From contig NZ_BAEI01000001.1 in the NCBI RefSeq assembly GCF_000241325.1, forward strand, positions 108,875-172,874: a stretch of 64,000 bases of DNA. The letters are read 5' to 3'. The DNA comes from Gordonia polyisoprenivorans NBRC 16320 = JCM 10675. Its GTDB lineage: Bacteria; Actinomycetota; Actinomycetes; Mycobacteriales; Mycobacteriaceae. The position numbers and the translations under genes were made by a program. Positions 26,562 to 34,790 of the stretch are shown here, piece by piece; positions within the stretch are counted from its first letter, which is position 1; each line of letters begins with the position of its first letter. The notes beneath the pieces were generated by a model. The model did no database searches, was not told the DNA's origin, and worked only from the letters and a program-made list of their open reading frames with translations.

Positions 26562-28178
26562 CTATGTGATCGGCACCGAATCCCAGAAGTCGCACTGGTG
26601 CTCGGCACGGAAGTCGACGCCGTGCACTCCGTCGGCCGCAAAGGACTGCACCGGACCGCTCGCCCCCGACACCGACGGCCACTGCGGCTGGTCGGCGGCC
26701 GTGGGTGTACCCGAATGCGCGAACGACGTCCAGTACCCGATCATCGCCGCCGACAGCGTGGACTGGGGAGGTCGCGGGACGAGGTTGGTGCCGTTCAAGT
26801 CGAACAGGTACGGCAATTCGTCGGCGTGGAACGCAGCCTTGGGCACTGCCGGATTGTCCCCACCGCTCACGTTCGGCCCTGACGCATCGGCGAATTCATA
26901 GGTGAAGGTCGTCGCGTGGCCGGACAAGTCGTGGGCCGCCCGAAGGGTCGGGCAGGACCACCCCGAATCGGTGAACACCCGCGCCAACGCGGCGGGCGCC
27001 GACGAGAACGACGACAACGGATACCGCGCGGCGACCTCCTGTGCCCGTACCCCGTACGCGGCCCGTAGGTCGGCCGGATAGGACTCGGCGGTGTAGGCGT
27101 GCGGGTCTGCCGTCACCGCGCCTGCGGTGAAGGCGCCGTTCTCTTCGGCGTTTCCGCCGGTGATGACCGGGATACGCAGGGTGGTGCCGTCGGCGACGGC
27201 CGTGGCCGGACTCGTGGGCAGCAGCGCGGTGCCGTAGGCGAGTCCGTTCGAGAACGTCTCGTTCTGGGTCAGCAGTTTCTCGACGGGCAGGTCCCGCAGG
27301 CAACGCACGGTGTCGGCACCGGCACACCCCAGCGATGCCGCGACCTGCGCACCGGTGGCCTCCGATTGTTCAAGGGGTGCATACGGACGTGACTGCGGAA
27401 CTCCGGGGAACAGACTTCCGGTGGGGAAATCCAATGCGCACGAACCGGACTCGATGATGGCCTTGTCGATGAGTCCCTTGGCGGCCGGCGAGGTCAGGGC
27501 CGCACACGCCGACATGCCGCCTGCCGATTCACCGAACACGGTCACATTGCCGGGATCGCCACCGAACGCCCGGGCGTTGTCGTGTACCCAGCGCAACGAC
27601 TGGATCTGATCGGCGAATCCGAAGTCACCGGACCCGGCGAGTCCCGGCAGTCCGAGATAGCCGAAGATCCCCAACCGATAGTTCACCGTCACCACGACGA
27701 CGTCACCGGCGTCGGCCAGACGCTGTGCGTCGTACGACGATCCGGACCCGCTGACATATCCGCCGCCGTGCCACCACACCATCACCGGTAGCGATGAGCC
27801 ATCGGAAATCCGTTGCGGGGTGGTCACATTCAGGTACAGACAGTCCTCGCTCTGCGTGGGTGGCGGCTTCCCCGGTACCGGCGTCGCCGCCTGCGGGCAC
27901 TGGGGCGCCACACCGGTGGCGTCGACATCGGCTTTCGGGTCCGACACCGGGACCGGTGGCGCCCAGCGCCGATCCCCGGTGGGCGCTTGGGCATAGCGAA
28001 CACCGGTGAACTGACGGGTGGCCCCGACCGTGTGGCCGTGCAGGACCCCACTGCTGGTCGACACCTGCAGCGGCGCAGCATGTGTGGAGTCATCGGCGCT
28101 CGTGCACGCCACACCGCCGACGATGATGACGGCGATCAGCGTGATGGTCGAACTCAATCGTCTCAGGCACTGTGTCAT
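26562..28178 (-). CDS. Type B carboxylesterase, probably exported or lipid-anchored
   Basis: A 538-residue esterase of the PnbA/cholinesterase type. The nucleophile is Ser218 in FGESAGGMS; the oxyanion hole is in WWHGGGY and the early EDCLYLNV motif is present. The N-terminus has a hydrophobic signal ending in GGVACTS, which could be lipidated on the Cys, although the residue at -3 (Gly) is not ideal for a lipobox. ATG 28178 is preceded by GGAGGGCGAC, which decides the start even though the frame stays open upstream through a 15-bp repeat. The TetR gene lies immediately upstream on the same strand and may control it. Confidence 0.87.
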   Translation of the reverse strand: MTQCLRRLSSTITLIAVIIVGGVACTSADDSTHAAPLQVSTSSGVLHGHTVGATRQFTGVRYAQAPTGDRRWAPPVPVSDPKADVDATGVAPQCPQAATPVPGKPPPTQSEDCLYLNVTTPQRISDGSSLPVMVWWHGGGYVSGSGSSYDAQRLADAGDVVVVTVNYRLGIFGYLGLPGLAGSGDFGFADQIQSLRWVHDNARAFGGDPGNVTVFGESAGGMSACAALTSPAAKGLIDKAIIESGSCALDFPTGSLFPGVPQSRPYAPLEQSEATGAQVAASLGCAGADTVRCLRDLPVEKLLTQNETFSNGLAYGTALLPTSPATAVADGTTLRIPVITGGNAEENGAFTAGAVTADPHAYTAESYPADLRAAYGVRAQEVAARYPLSSFSSAPAALARVFTDSGWSCPTLRAAHDLSGHATTFTYEFADASGPNVSGGDNPAVPKAAFHADELPYLFDLNGTNLVPRPPQSTLSAAMIGYWTSFAHSGTPTAADQPQWPSVSGASGPVQSFAADGVHGVDFRAEHQCDFWDSVPIT

Positions 28179-28205
28179 GTCGCCCTCCGTGGGCTGGAGA
28201 TCCGC

Positions 28206-28294
28206 GGGTGTCGAATCCGCGGTGGTCGGATTCGCGGTGGTCGGATTCGCGGTGGTCGGATTCGCGGTGGTCAGATTCGCGTGGTCAGATCCGC
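28206..28294. repeat. 15-bp tandem repeat between the TetR and esterase genes
   Basis: Units of GGTGGTCGGATTCGC: three identical copies (28221-28265), a fourth with one change (28266-28280), and degenerate copies on each side (28206-28220 and 28281-28294). The last unit covers the end of the TetR gene. The units are in frame with the esterase (TTANP repeats on the minus strand), but the ribosome site lies after them, so they are probably leader DNA. Confidence 0.85.
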
Positions 28295-28869
28295 GACTGC
28301 TCGGCGCGTAGCCCCGCCAGCACGAATCGGTCGAGTTCCTCGGCCACCGCCGCCGGCGGATCGCCGGCGATGATCCGCCGCAGCCCGAGGTCGAGCGTGA
28401 CGCGCACGAGATCGGCGGCCAGCCCCACGTCGAAGGACCGGAACAGGCCGGCTTCCTGCCCGCCGGTGAGGATCGCATCCACCGCTGTCATCTCCTCTCG
28501 GTGATGATCGCTCTCGTCCCGGTTCGGGGCGTCGGGATCGTCGGACGCATACAGCGCCGAGAGAACTCTCATCTCTCGCACGTGGCGGGCGTAAAAGGCG
28601 ATGCTGCCGCGGATGAACGCCGTGAGCATCGCCTCCGGCGACCGCGCCGCGTTGGCCTCTGGCTGGACCTCACTGCGGCCGAGATCATAGATCTGCTCGA
28701 CAACCGCCGCGAAAAGTGCTGCGCGACTGTCGAAATGATAGGTGATCAGCTTGCGGCTGACCCCCATCTGTCGTGCGATGCGTACCAGTGACGCCTGGCT
28801 GACGCCGATCTGGTCGATGACCTCGACAGCAGCTTCGATCATCTGCTGCCGACGCACCCGCGCGATCAT
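28285..28869 (-). CDS. TetR/AcrR family transcriptional regulator
   Basis: A 194-residue one-component regulator. The N-terminal helix-turn-helix is clear: RRQQMIEAAVEVIDQIG, then SLVRIARQMGVSRKLITYHFDSRAALFAAVV. The C-terminal ~140 residues form the helical ligand-binding and dimer domain. ATG 28869 is chosen over an ATG at 28914 because the latter lies inside a perfect palindrome that looks like the operator. It is divergent from the acyl-CoA reductase gene and upstream of the esterase, both candidate targets. The effector might be a fatty acyl or lipid-type molecule given these neighbours, but that is inference. Confidence 0.88.
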   Translation of the reverse strand: MIARVRRQQMIEAAVEVIDQIGVSQASLVRIARQMGVSRKLITYHFDSRAALFAAVVEQIYDLGRSEVQPEANAARSPEAMLTAFIRGSIAFYARHVREMRVLSALYASDDPDAPNRDESDHHREEMTAVDAILTGGQEAGLFRSFDVGLAADLVRVTLDLGLRRIIAGDPPAAVAEELDRFVLAGLRAEQSRI

Positions 28870-28897
28870 GGAAGTAGCGGCCACCACGGCAAAACTA

Positions 28898-28927
28898 CCA
28901 CCCCTGGCAATCATTTACCAGGGGTGG
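28898..28927. promoter_or_regulatory. Probable TetR operator in the divergent promoter
   Basis: CCACCCCTGG (28898-28907) and CCAGGGGTGG (28918-28927) are perfectly inverted 10-bp arms with a 10-bp AT-rich spacer. The site lies 29 bp before the regulator start and about 160 bp before the divergent reductase. The long perfect arms in a regulator-target intergenic region are typical of autoregulation. Confidence 0.78.
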
Positions 28928-29090
28928 AAAATTTATCCGCGAGCCTCCAATGCCTGTGGTGCACCGACCGCCGCGCGAGCCACCAGACCTTGCCTGCGAC
29001 GGCCCGGAGTGACAGGGTGTGAACCAGCACACCGATCTTACTGTCCAGTAAGAATGGTGTTTTCGTCAGCCTGCGAACATGGAGTTCACC

Positions 29091-31022
29091 GTGACCTCGT
29101 ACTTTGTGACCGGTGGCAGCGGATTCATCGGACGCCGCGTCATCAGACAACTACTCGCAACCGATCCCGACGCGCAGATCCACGCGCTCGTCCGCCAGGG
29201 CTCACTGCCCCGATTCGTCGACACCGTGCGCAGCTTCCCCGGTTCGCACCGCGTCCACCCGGTCATCGGGGATCTCACCGTCGACGGCCTTGGCGTCGAC
29301 GACAACGACATCGAGGTCGATCACGTCGTCCATCTCGCCGCGATCTATGACATGGCAGCCGACGCGGCCAGCCAGCATGCCGCGAATGTGGAGGGCACCG
29401 CACGGGTCGCGGACTTCGCCGTCGCCCATGATGCGATGTGCCATCACATCTCGTCGATCGCGGTGGCCGGTGACCACGCGGGCGAGTTCACCGAGCAGGA
29501 CTTCGATCTCGGGCAGGGTTTCCCGACGCCCTATCACCGCACCAAGTTCGAGGCCGAGAAGGTCATCCGCGAGCGTACGGGTTTGCGCTGGCGTGTGTAT
29601 CGCCCGTCGGTGGTCGTCGGCGACTCCCGTACCGGCGAGATGGACAAGATCGACGGCCCGTACTACTTCTTCGGTCATCTTCGTCTGCTGGGGAAACTGC
29701 CTGCGGCACTGCGTCTCCCGTTTCCCGACCTCGGACGCATCAACATGGTACCGGTGGACTATGTGGTCGACGCCCTCGTCGCCCTGATCGGTCTCGACCC
29801 GGAATCCGACGGCCAGGTGTATCACCTCGGAGACCGCCGCGAGGTGACGATCACCGAGATGTACAACGCACTGGCCCCATCCCTGCGAGCCCCCAAGGGC
29901 ATCAACGCGATCCCCCACCAGATCGTCGGACGCGCCACGTCGTTGGCCGGCACTCCCCCGTTACGCCTCGGCCGCAACCTCATCGCCCGCCAGGCCGGTA
30001 TCCCGCCCGCCCTGCTCGACGGCATGGATCTGCCCGTGACGTTCCGCTCCGACCTGACCATCGCACGGCTGGCCCGATTCGGGATTCGCCCACCGGAATT
30101 CGACGACTACGCGCCCTTGCTCTGGCGGTACTGGGAGCGCGCACTCGACCCGGCGCGTCATCGGCGATCCGATCCGCGCGGCCCGCTCGTCGGCAAGGTC
30201 GTTCTGATCACCGGTGGCTCGTCGGGAATCGGCAAGGCCACCGCCCGCATGTGCGTCGAGCGGGGTGCCACGGCGCTGATCGTCGCACGCCACTCCGAGG
30301 AGCTGGAATCCGCGGCGCGCGAGGTGAATTCGGCGACACCCAAACCCGGAAACCCTCGCGGGCAGGCGATCCCGTTCGTCTGTGACATCACCGACGAGGA
30401 GTCGGTACGCGCCATGGTGAAGACCGTCATCGTCGACCACGGTCACGTCGACGTCCTGGTCAACAACGCCGGCCGTTCCATCCGCCGGGCGACCATCAAC
30501 GCCGTCGATCGCTCCCACGACTATCACCGGGTGATGGCGGTCAACTACTTCGGTGCGGTCAATCTGGTACTGGCGTTGCTACCGCACATGGTCGAACGCA
30601 ACAGTGGCCACATCGTCAACGTCACCTCGATCGCCGTGCAGGCGCGCGGCGCCCGCTTCGGCGCGTACGCGGCATCGAAAGCGGCACTGGAGGCGTTCAG
30701 CGATTCGGTCGCCGCCGAGACCTTGTCGGATCACGTGACGGTCTCCCATGTGCGGCTCCCACTGGTTCGGACACGAATGATCGCGCCGACCGAGCAGTAC
30801 CGGGACTCGGCCGGGGTGTGGTCGGTCGACAAGGGCGCCTCACGCGTACTGGATGCGATTCTGCGCCGCCCACAACGGGTGTCGACACCACTGGGTGACC
30901 TCGCCGACCTGGGCCACCGCTTCGCCCCACGGCTGACCACCCGGATCATGCATCAGGACTACCTCCTCAGCCGCGAATCGACGGCCGCTCTGGAGAACTC
31001 CACAGCCGGTGACACCCCGTGA
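29091..31022 (+). CDS. Two-domain fatty acyl-CoA reductase (AcrA1-like)
   Basis: A 643-residue fusion of two NAD(P)-binding reductase domains. The N-terminal extended-SDR domain (about 1-350) begins YFVTGGSGFIG and has the YHRTK catalytic pair. The C-terminal classical SDR domain (about 365-600) has ITGGSSGIGKA, NNAG and YAASK. This order matches the mycobacterial and marine bacterial enzymes that reduce fatty acyl-CoA or acyl-ACP to aldehyde and alcohol for wax esters (Rv3391-like). GTG 29091 is chosen because GGAG lies six bases before it and the protein then starts like its homologues; ATG 29079 is an alternative. The stop overlaps the next gene (GTGA). Confidence 0.85.
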   Translation: MTSYFVTGGSGFIGRRVIRQLLATDPDAQIHALVRQGSLPRFVDTVRSFPGSHRVHPVIGDLTVDGLGVDDNDIEVDHVVHLAAIYDMAADAASQHAANVEGTARVADFAVAHDAMCHHISSIAVAGDHAGEFTEQDFDLGQGFPTPYHRTKFEAEKVIRERTGLRWRVYRPSVVVGDSRTGEMDKIDGPYYFFGHLRLLGKLPAALRLPFPDLGRINMVPVDYVVDALVALIGLDPESDGQVYHLGDRREVTITEMYNALAPSLRAPKGINAIPHQIVGRATSLAGTPPLRLGRNLIARQAGIPPALLDGMDLPVTFRSDLTIARLARFGIRPPEFDDYAPLLWRYWERALDPARHRRSDPRGPLVGKVVLITGGSSGIGKATARMCVERGATALIVARHSEELESAAREVNSATPKPGNPRGQAIPFVCDITDEESVRAMVKTVIVDHGHVDVLVNNAGRSIRRATINAVDRSHDYHRVMAVNYFGAVNLVLALLPHMVERNSGHIVNVTSIAVQARGARFGAYAASKAALEAFSDSVAAETLSDHVTVSHVRLPLVRTRMIAPTEQYRDSAGVWSVDKGASRVLDAILRRPQRVSTPLGDLADLGHRFAPRLTTRIMHQDYLLSRESTAALENSTAGDTP

Positions 31023-32116
31023 CCGACACCCCGTATCTGGCAGTCGATCTCACTCGACTCGAGTCCAACCTCACCGCCATGGCGCGACGCTGCGCCGACC
31101 TCGGCGTGGCACTGCGCCCACATGCCAAGACCCACAAGTGCATCGAGATCGCTCGGCGCCAGATCGACTGCGGTGCGACGGGTCTGACGGTGGCAACCAT
31201 CGGTGAGGCCGAGGTGTTCGCGGCCGCGGCAGAACAAACCGGGTGTCGCGATCTGTTCATCGCCTACCCGCTGTGGGTGACCGCCCACACGGGTGCGCGG
31301 TTACGCGAAATCGCTCGCGCGGTGTCGATGCGCGTGGGTGTCGACTCGATCGCCGGAGCGCACCGCCTCGCCGCCGAGGTCGCACGGCCCGATACACATC
31401 TCGAGGTTCTCGTGGAGATCGATTCCGGACATCACCGCACCGGGGTGGCGGCCGAACAGGCCGGGCAGGTGGCGGCAGCAGCAGCCGACGCGGGCCTCGA
31501 CGTGGTGGGTGTGTTCACCTTCCCCGGACACGGATACGGTCCCGGATCGGCGCGCGCCGAGGCCGCCGCCGCCGAGGTGGTGGCGTTGCGCGACGCGGCA
31601 CAGTCGTTGCGCGACAACGGTATCGATCCCCGCGTGATCAGTGGCGGATCGACCCCGACGGTCGAGTTCGCCGAAGCCGGAGCCCTCACCGAGATCCGGC
31701 CCGGTGTCTACCCGTTCAACGACGCCCAGCAGGTGGAGTTGGGCAGCGCCACCGTCGACGAGGTGGCGCTGACCGCGGTCACCACGGTGGTCCATCGATC
31801 GCGATCGCGGGTGATCGTCGATGCCGGCAGCAAGATCCTCGGCGCCGACCGGCCCGGGTGGGCAACGGGTTTCGGGCATGTCCTCGACTCCCCGCGAGCC
31901 CGGATCACCGCGTTGTCGGAACATCACGCCACCATCGACTACCCCGAGGACGACGACCCCGAGGGGCCGGCGAGGATCCCCGATCCGGGAGACCGGATCG
32001 AGGTGATCCCCAACCACGTGTGCACGGCCGTGAACCTCGTCGATGACCTGATCGTGAAAGGCCAAGGGGAACAATCACTGTCGTGGCGCGTCGCCGCACG
32101 CGGCCGCAACAGCTGA
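31019..32116 (+). CDS. D-threonine aldolase / D-serine dehydratase-like PLP enzyme
   Basis: A 365-residue fold-type III (alanine racemase-like) PLP enzyme. The PLP lysine lies in RPHAKTHKC near residue 37. The C-terminal part is the D-serine dehydratase-like domain: the metal-type HxC pair is in PNHVCTAVNL. Relatives cleave D-threonine or beta-hydroxy-D-amino acids, or dehydrate D-serine. The GTG start overlaps the stop of the acyl-CoA reductase by four bases, implying translational coupling of two enzymes with no obvious common pathway. The gene converges on imuB with only an 11-bp gap. Confidence 0.83.
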   Translation: MTDTPYLAVDLTRLESNLTAMARRCADLGVALRPHAKTHKCIEIARRQIDCGATGLTVATIGEAEVFAAAAEQTGCRDLFIAYPLWVTAHTGARLREIARAVSMRVGVDSIAGAHRLAAEVARPDTHLEVLVEIDSGHHRTGVAAEQAGQVAAAAADAGLDVVGVFTFPGHGYGPGSARAEAAAAEVVALRDAAQSLRDNGIDPRVISGGSTPTVEFAEAGALTEIRPGVYPFNDAQQVELGSATVDEVALTAVTTVVHRSRSRVIVDAGSKILGADRPGWATGFGHVLDSPRARITALSEHHATIDYPEDDDPEGPARIPDPGDRIEVIPNHVCTAVNLVDDLIVKGQGEQSLSWRVAARGRNS

Positions 32117-32127
32117 AGCCAGGTCGC

Positions 32128-33726
32128 TCAGTCGTAGACCCCCTCCACCACCCAGCCGCCGGAGCGGTAGCACAGCAGCAACGCGCGCGAGTCGTCGAGC
32201 AGCACCTGCGCGCGAGCACTGATCGCCTCATGCCCCGATTCCGGACCGGCAGGTTCCAGACCGACCGGCCACGGCCCGGCCCACCACCGTACCTCCCAGC
32301 CCTGCCGGGAGGGTTCGGGCATCCGGACCATCGTCGGTTCGGCGGTGAACGCGCCTCGCGGGGTGACCTGCACCGGCTCTCCCGCGGGATCGATCACCTC
32401 GACCGGCGCGTCGGACGACATCGTCGGTGCCGGTTGGGGCAGGCGGCCCGGCCAGGGCGCCTCCGGGTCGCGCCCGGGCACCGGGTCCTCGCCGAGGGTG
32501 ATCATCGAGATCTGTTCGGCGGGACCGCGTCCACCGCTGAGCACGGGTATGCGCACCGCATCGCCGCCGAGCAGGCCCTGCACCCGCTCCATGCTGCGGC
32601 GCGCTCGTTCGGTCAGTTCCGGTTCGCCGGGCAGCCCGGCACCGGTCAACGCGTGCTGCAGCATTCCGGCGTCGACGACCTCGACGGGCACCAGCCGTAG
32701 GACCGCGATCGGTGAATCCGGCCGCGCGTCGCCGGAACCCCGGGTACGACCACTGGTCATCCATCCCTCGAGTTGCCAGCGGATACGGTCGGCGGTCGCC
32801 GACGCGGTGAGCGGTTGGCCGCATCGCCAGGTTCGCGAATGACGCTGTCCGCGTTCGGTGATCGCTTCCACCGTCAACTTGGTGCAGGCCACCGACGCAT
32901 CGACGAGACGGCGGTGCAGCAGTTCGGCGATCCGGCGGCCGGCGAAGGCAGCCGCGTCGATTCGATCGATCAGCGGGTCGCACGGGTACTCGATCACCAG
33001 GTCTTCCGGCAGCGCCTGCGTCGAGGGCGGACGGCCCGGCTGGGCGGCGGCCTGCCGATGTGCGATGACCGCGTCTGCGTCGAATCTCGTGGCGACGTCG
33101 GACGCCGCCATCGCGGCGAACGCCCCGATGGTCCGTAGGCCGAGCCTGCGGAGCAGATCGACCAACTCGGTGCGGCCGGGCCCGCACAGGGAGGGTTCGG
33201 CCGCGAGGTCGGCGATCGGCCGATCCGCCAGGTGCTCACGATCGCCGCCGGGCGGCACGCTGCGTCCGGTGCGCGCGGCCAGAACCGCGGTGAACAGTTC
33301 GTCGGCGACGCCGACCTGTGACTCCACTCCGCACGCGGAGACCCGGTCGATGAGTTCCTCGGCGAGTTCGGCCTCTCCCCCGAACACCCGCGCCGCACCC
33401 GACAGCCGCAGGACCACCAGCCCGGGCCGCACCACCTCCATCGCCGGGACCAGATCGGCGACCGCGGCGGCCACCGGCTCGAACAACCGGCCGTCCCGAT
33501 GTTCGTCAGCGGTGACGACCGTCATCTCCGGACACACCGATTGCGCCTGCCGTTTACGCATCCCCCGCCGAACCCCGAGCGCCCGCGCCGGGGCCGAGCA
33601 GGCGATCACACGATTGGCGTGCAGCACCGCCACCGGGTGTCGGGGCGGCAGATCGGCATCGGCGGCGGCGGCCGTGGCGGGCCAGTCCGGACACCACAGC
33701 GCCAATACCCGCGCCTGCGCGGCCAT
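32128..33726 (-). CDS. imuB: ImuB, catalytically inactive Y-family polymerase-like protein
   Basis: A 532-residue Y-family-like protein that bridges DnaE2 and the beta clamp during induced mutagenesis. The sequence aligns with Y-polymerases (LWCPDWPAT start, CPEMTVV, VGVADELFTAVLAA) but the second catalytic site, normally SxDE, is LRLSGAARVFGGE, so both acidic residues are missing. QLEGWM at residues 318-323 sits where the clamp-binding motif is expected. The ATG overlaps the imuA' stop by one base (TGATG). It is the homologue of Rv3394c and is expressed from the LexA-controlled imuA' promoter. Confidence 0.94.
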   Translation of the reverse strand: MAAQARVLALWCPDWPATAAAADADLPPRHPVAVLHANRVIACSAPARALGVRRGMRKRQAQSVCPEMTVVTADEHRDGRLFEPVAAAVADLVPAMEVVRPGLVVLRLSGAARVFGGEAELAEELIDRVSACGVESQVGVADELFTAVLAARTGRSVPPGGDREHLADRPIADLAAEPSLCGPGRTELVDLLRRLGLRTIGAFAAMAASDVATRFDADAVIAHRQAAAQPGRPPSTQALPEDLVIEYPCDPLIDRIDAAAFAGRRIAELLHRRLVDASVACTKLTVEAITERGQRHSRTWRCGQPLTASATADRIRWQLEGWMTSGRTRGSGDARPDSPIAVLRLVPVEVVDAGMLQHALTGAGLPGEPELTERARRSMERVQGLLGGDAVRIPVLSGGRGPAEQISMITLGEDPVPGRDPEAPWPGRLPQPAPTMSSDAPVEVIDPAGEPVQVTPRGAFTAEPTMVRMPEPSRQGWEVRWWAGPWPVGLEPAGPESGHEAISARAQVLLDDSRALLLCYRSGGWVVEGVYD

Positions 33727-34547
33727 CAGTTGGCCACCGCGCCGGGCGCGTCGGCGGCCACCGACACCGACGGCCCCACCCGTCGGATATGTACCGCGTC
33801 GTCGCCGAATCCGCCTGCGGTGATGTCGATCTCGGCGGAACGTCGGCGGTGGTCGCGACCACCGACGACGATCTGCAGCCGCATGCCACCGACCCGTCCA
33901 TAACCCCGATGTGCACCGGCGAGATCGGCGGCCTCCGGGCCGTGTCGATAACCGATCACCCTCGCATCCATCCGGGTGTGGGCGCCGGGCCAGTCGCCGT
34001 CGACGACCACCAGCGACGAACCCTGCTGGCGCGCACGGCCCCCGACCACCCGGCTCCGCGAGGGGGCGACGGTGGTCCCGCGCAGCCCCACCACGACCAC
34101 GTCCATGCCGTCGAGCAGTACCGCGGCCACTTCCACCGGGTCGATACCCGGGTCGGGGACCACCGCGATCCGACGCAGATCGGCGCCCATCTCCACCGCG
34201 GCGAGCAGATTCAGGCGCGGCATCCCGACGATGCCCACCTGGTGTCCCGCCTGCGTGAGGGTGGCGATCATCGCCATCAGCAGCGACCGCGCACCCCGGT
34301 AACCGACCACCGTGCCCCGGGCGATCCCGTGCTGTCCGGAGCTCCCGTCCTTCCCGATTCCGCTGCGGGGCAACAGGTCTGCGATGGCGTCCGGTAAGGC
34401 AAAGACCTCGGCCGGCCCAGGCTGTACCGAGCGTCTGTCGGGCATCCCCGACATCACCGCCATCTTTCGGCGCAGGGAGTCGAGGGTGTCGGGATCCGCA
34501 CGTCCCGACCCTTCTCGCCCACCCCGATCCAGTGGCACCACACTCAT
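33726..34547 (-). CDS. imuA: ImuA', RecA-like mutasome accessory protein
   Basis: A 273-residue protein resembling the RecA core but without a clear Walker A loop, matching ImuA' of the DnaE2 mutasome (Rv3395c). Recognised from the conserved start LDSLRRKMAVMSG, the GTVVGYRGARSLLMAMIATLTQAGHQVGIVGMP core and its one-base overlap with imuB. ATG 34547 is used; the open frame continues upstream, but that extension has no family-like sequence and would include the LexA box. An SOS box lies 95 bp upstream. Confidence 0.9.
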   Translation of the reverse strand: MSVVPLDRGGREGSGRADPDTLDSLRRKMAVMSGMPDRRSVQPGPAEVFALPDAIADLLPRSGIGKDGSSGQHGIARGTVVGYRGARSLLMAMIATLTQAGHQVGIVGMPRLNLLAAVEMGADLRRIAVVPDPGIDPVEVAAVLLDGMDVVVVGLRGTTVAPSRSRVVGGRARQQGSSLVVVDGDWPGAHTRMDARVIGYRHGPEAADLAGAHRGYGRVGGMRLQIVVGGRDHRRRSAEIDITAGGFGDDAVHIRRVGPSVSVAADAPGAVAN

Positions 34548-34641
34548 GACACACCCCTTCCGGCCAGCGCACACAATGCTCGGCGGGCCGGGAAGTGCCA
34601 CACCATCGCGTCCCATCCGACTCGGGGAATCACCCCGCGAA

Positions 34642-34657
34642 TCGAATGTTTTTTCGA
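34642..34657 (-). promoter_or_regulatory. LexA (SOS) box of imuA'-imuB
   Basis: TCGAATGTTTTTTCGA keeps the outer TCGAA/TTCGA arms of the actinobacterial SOS consensus TCGAAC-N4-GTTCGA; only the innermost base of each half-site differs from C/G. It lies 95 bp before the imuA' ATG. Together with the dnaE2 box it ties all three mutasome genes to LexA. Confidence 0.8.
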
Positions 34658-34749
34658 TGTTCCGATCGTACGACGCGGCTCCGACAGTCCGCAACCGCGC
34701 AGGTCGCCCGAGCTTCTTCCCGAAGAAACAAGACCTTCCCCGCAAAATC

Positions 34750-34777
34750 TCCCGAGGAAGAACGAAAACCCTCGGGA
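34750..34777 (-). terminator. Hairpin terminator after the radical SAM gene
   Basis: TCCCGAGG (34750-34757) and CCTCGGGA (34770-34777) are perfectly complementary. On the minus strand the hairpin starts 14 bases after the stop codon and is followed within a few bases by a short T run (GATTTTG). It separates the radical SAM transcript from the imuA' promoter. Confidence 0.7.
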
Positions 34778-34790
34778 AGAACGAGCGATC

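Noticed and set aside
28206..28294. Could the repeats at 28.2, 44.9 or 50.2 kb be CRISPR arrays?
   Set aside because: The units are directly adjacent without unique spacers and no cas genes are present.
28915..29078. ATG at 28914 as the TetR start
   Set aside because: It lies within the perfect palindrome and the residues added do not resemble the family; the ATG at 28869 is better.
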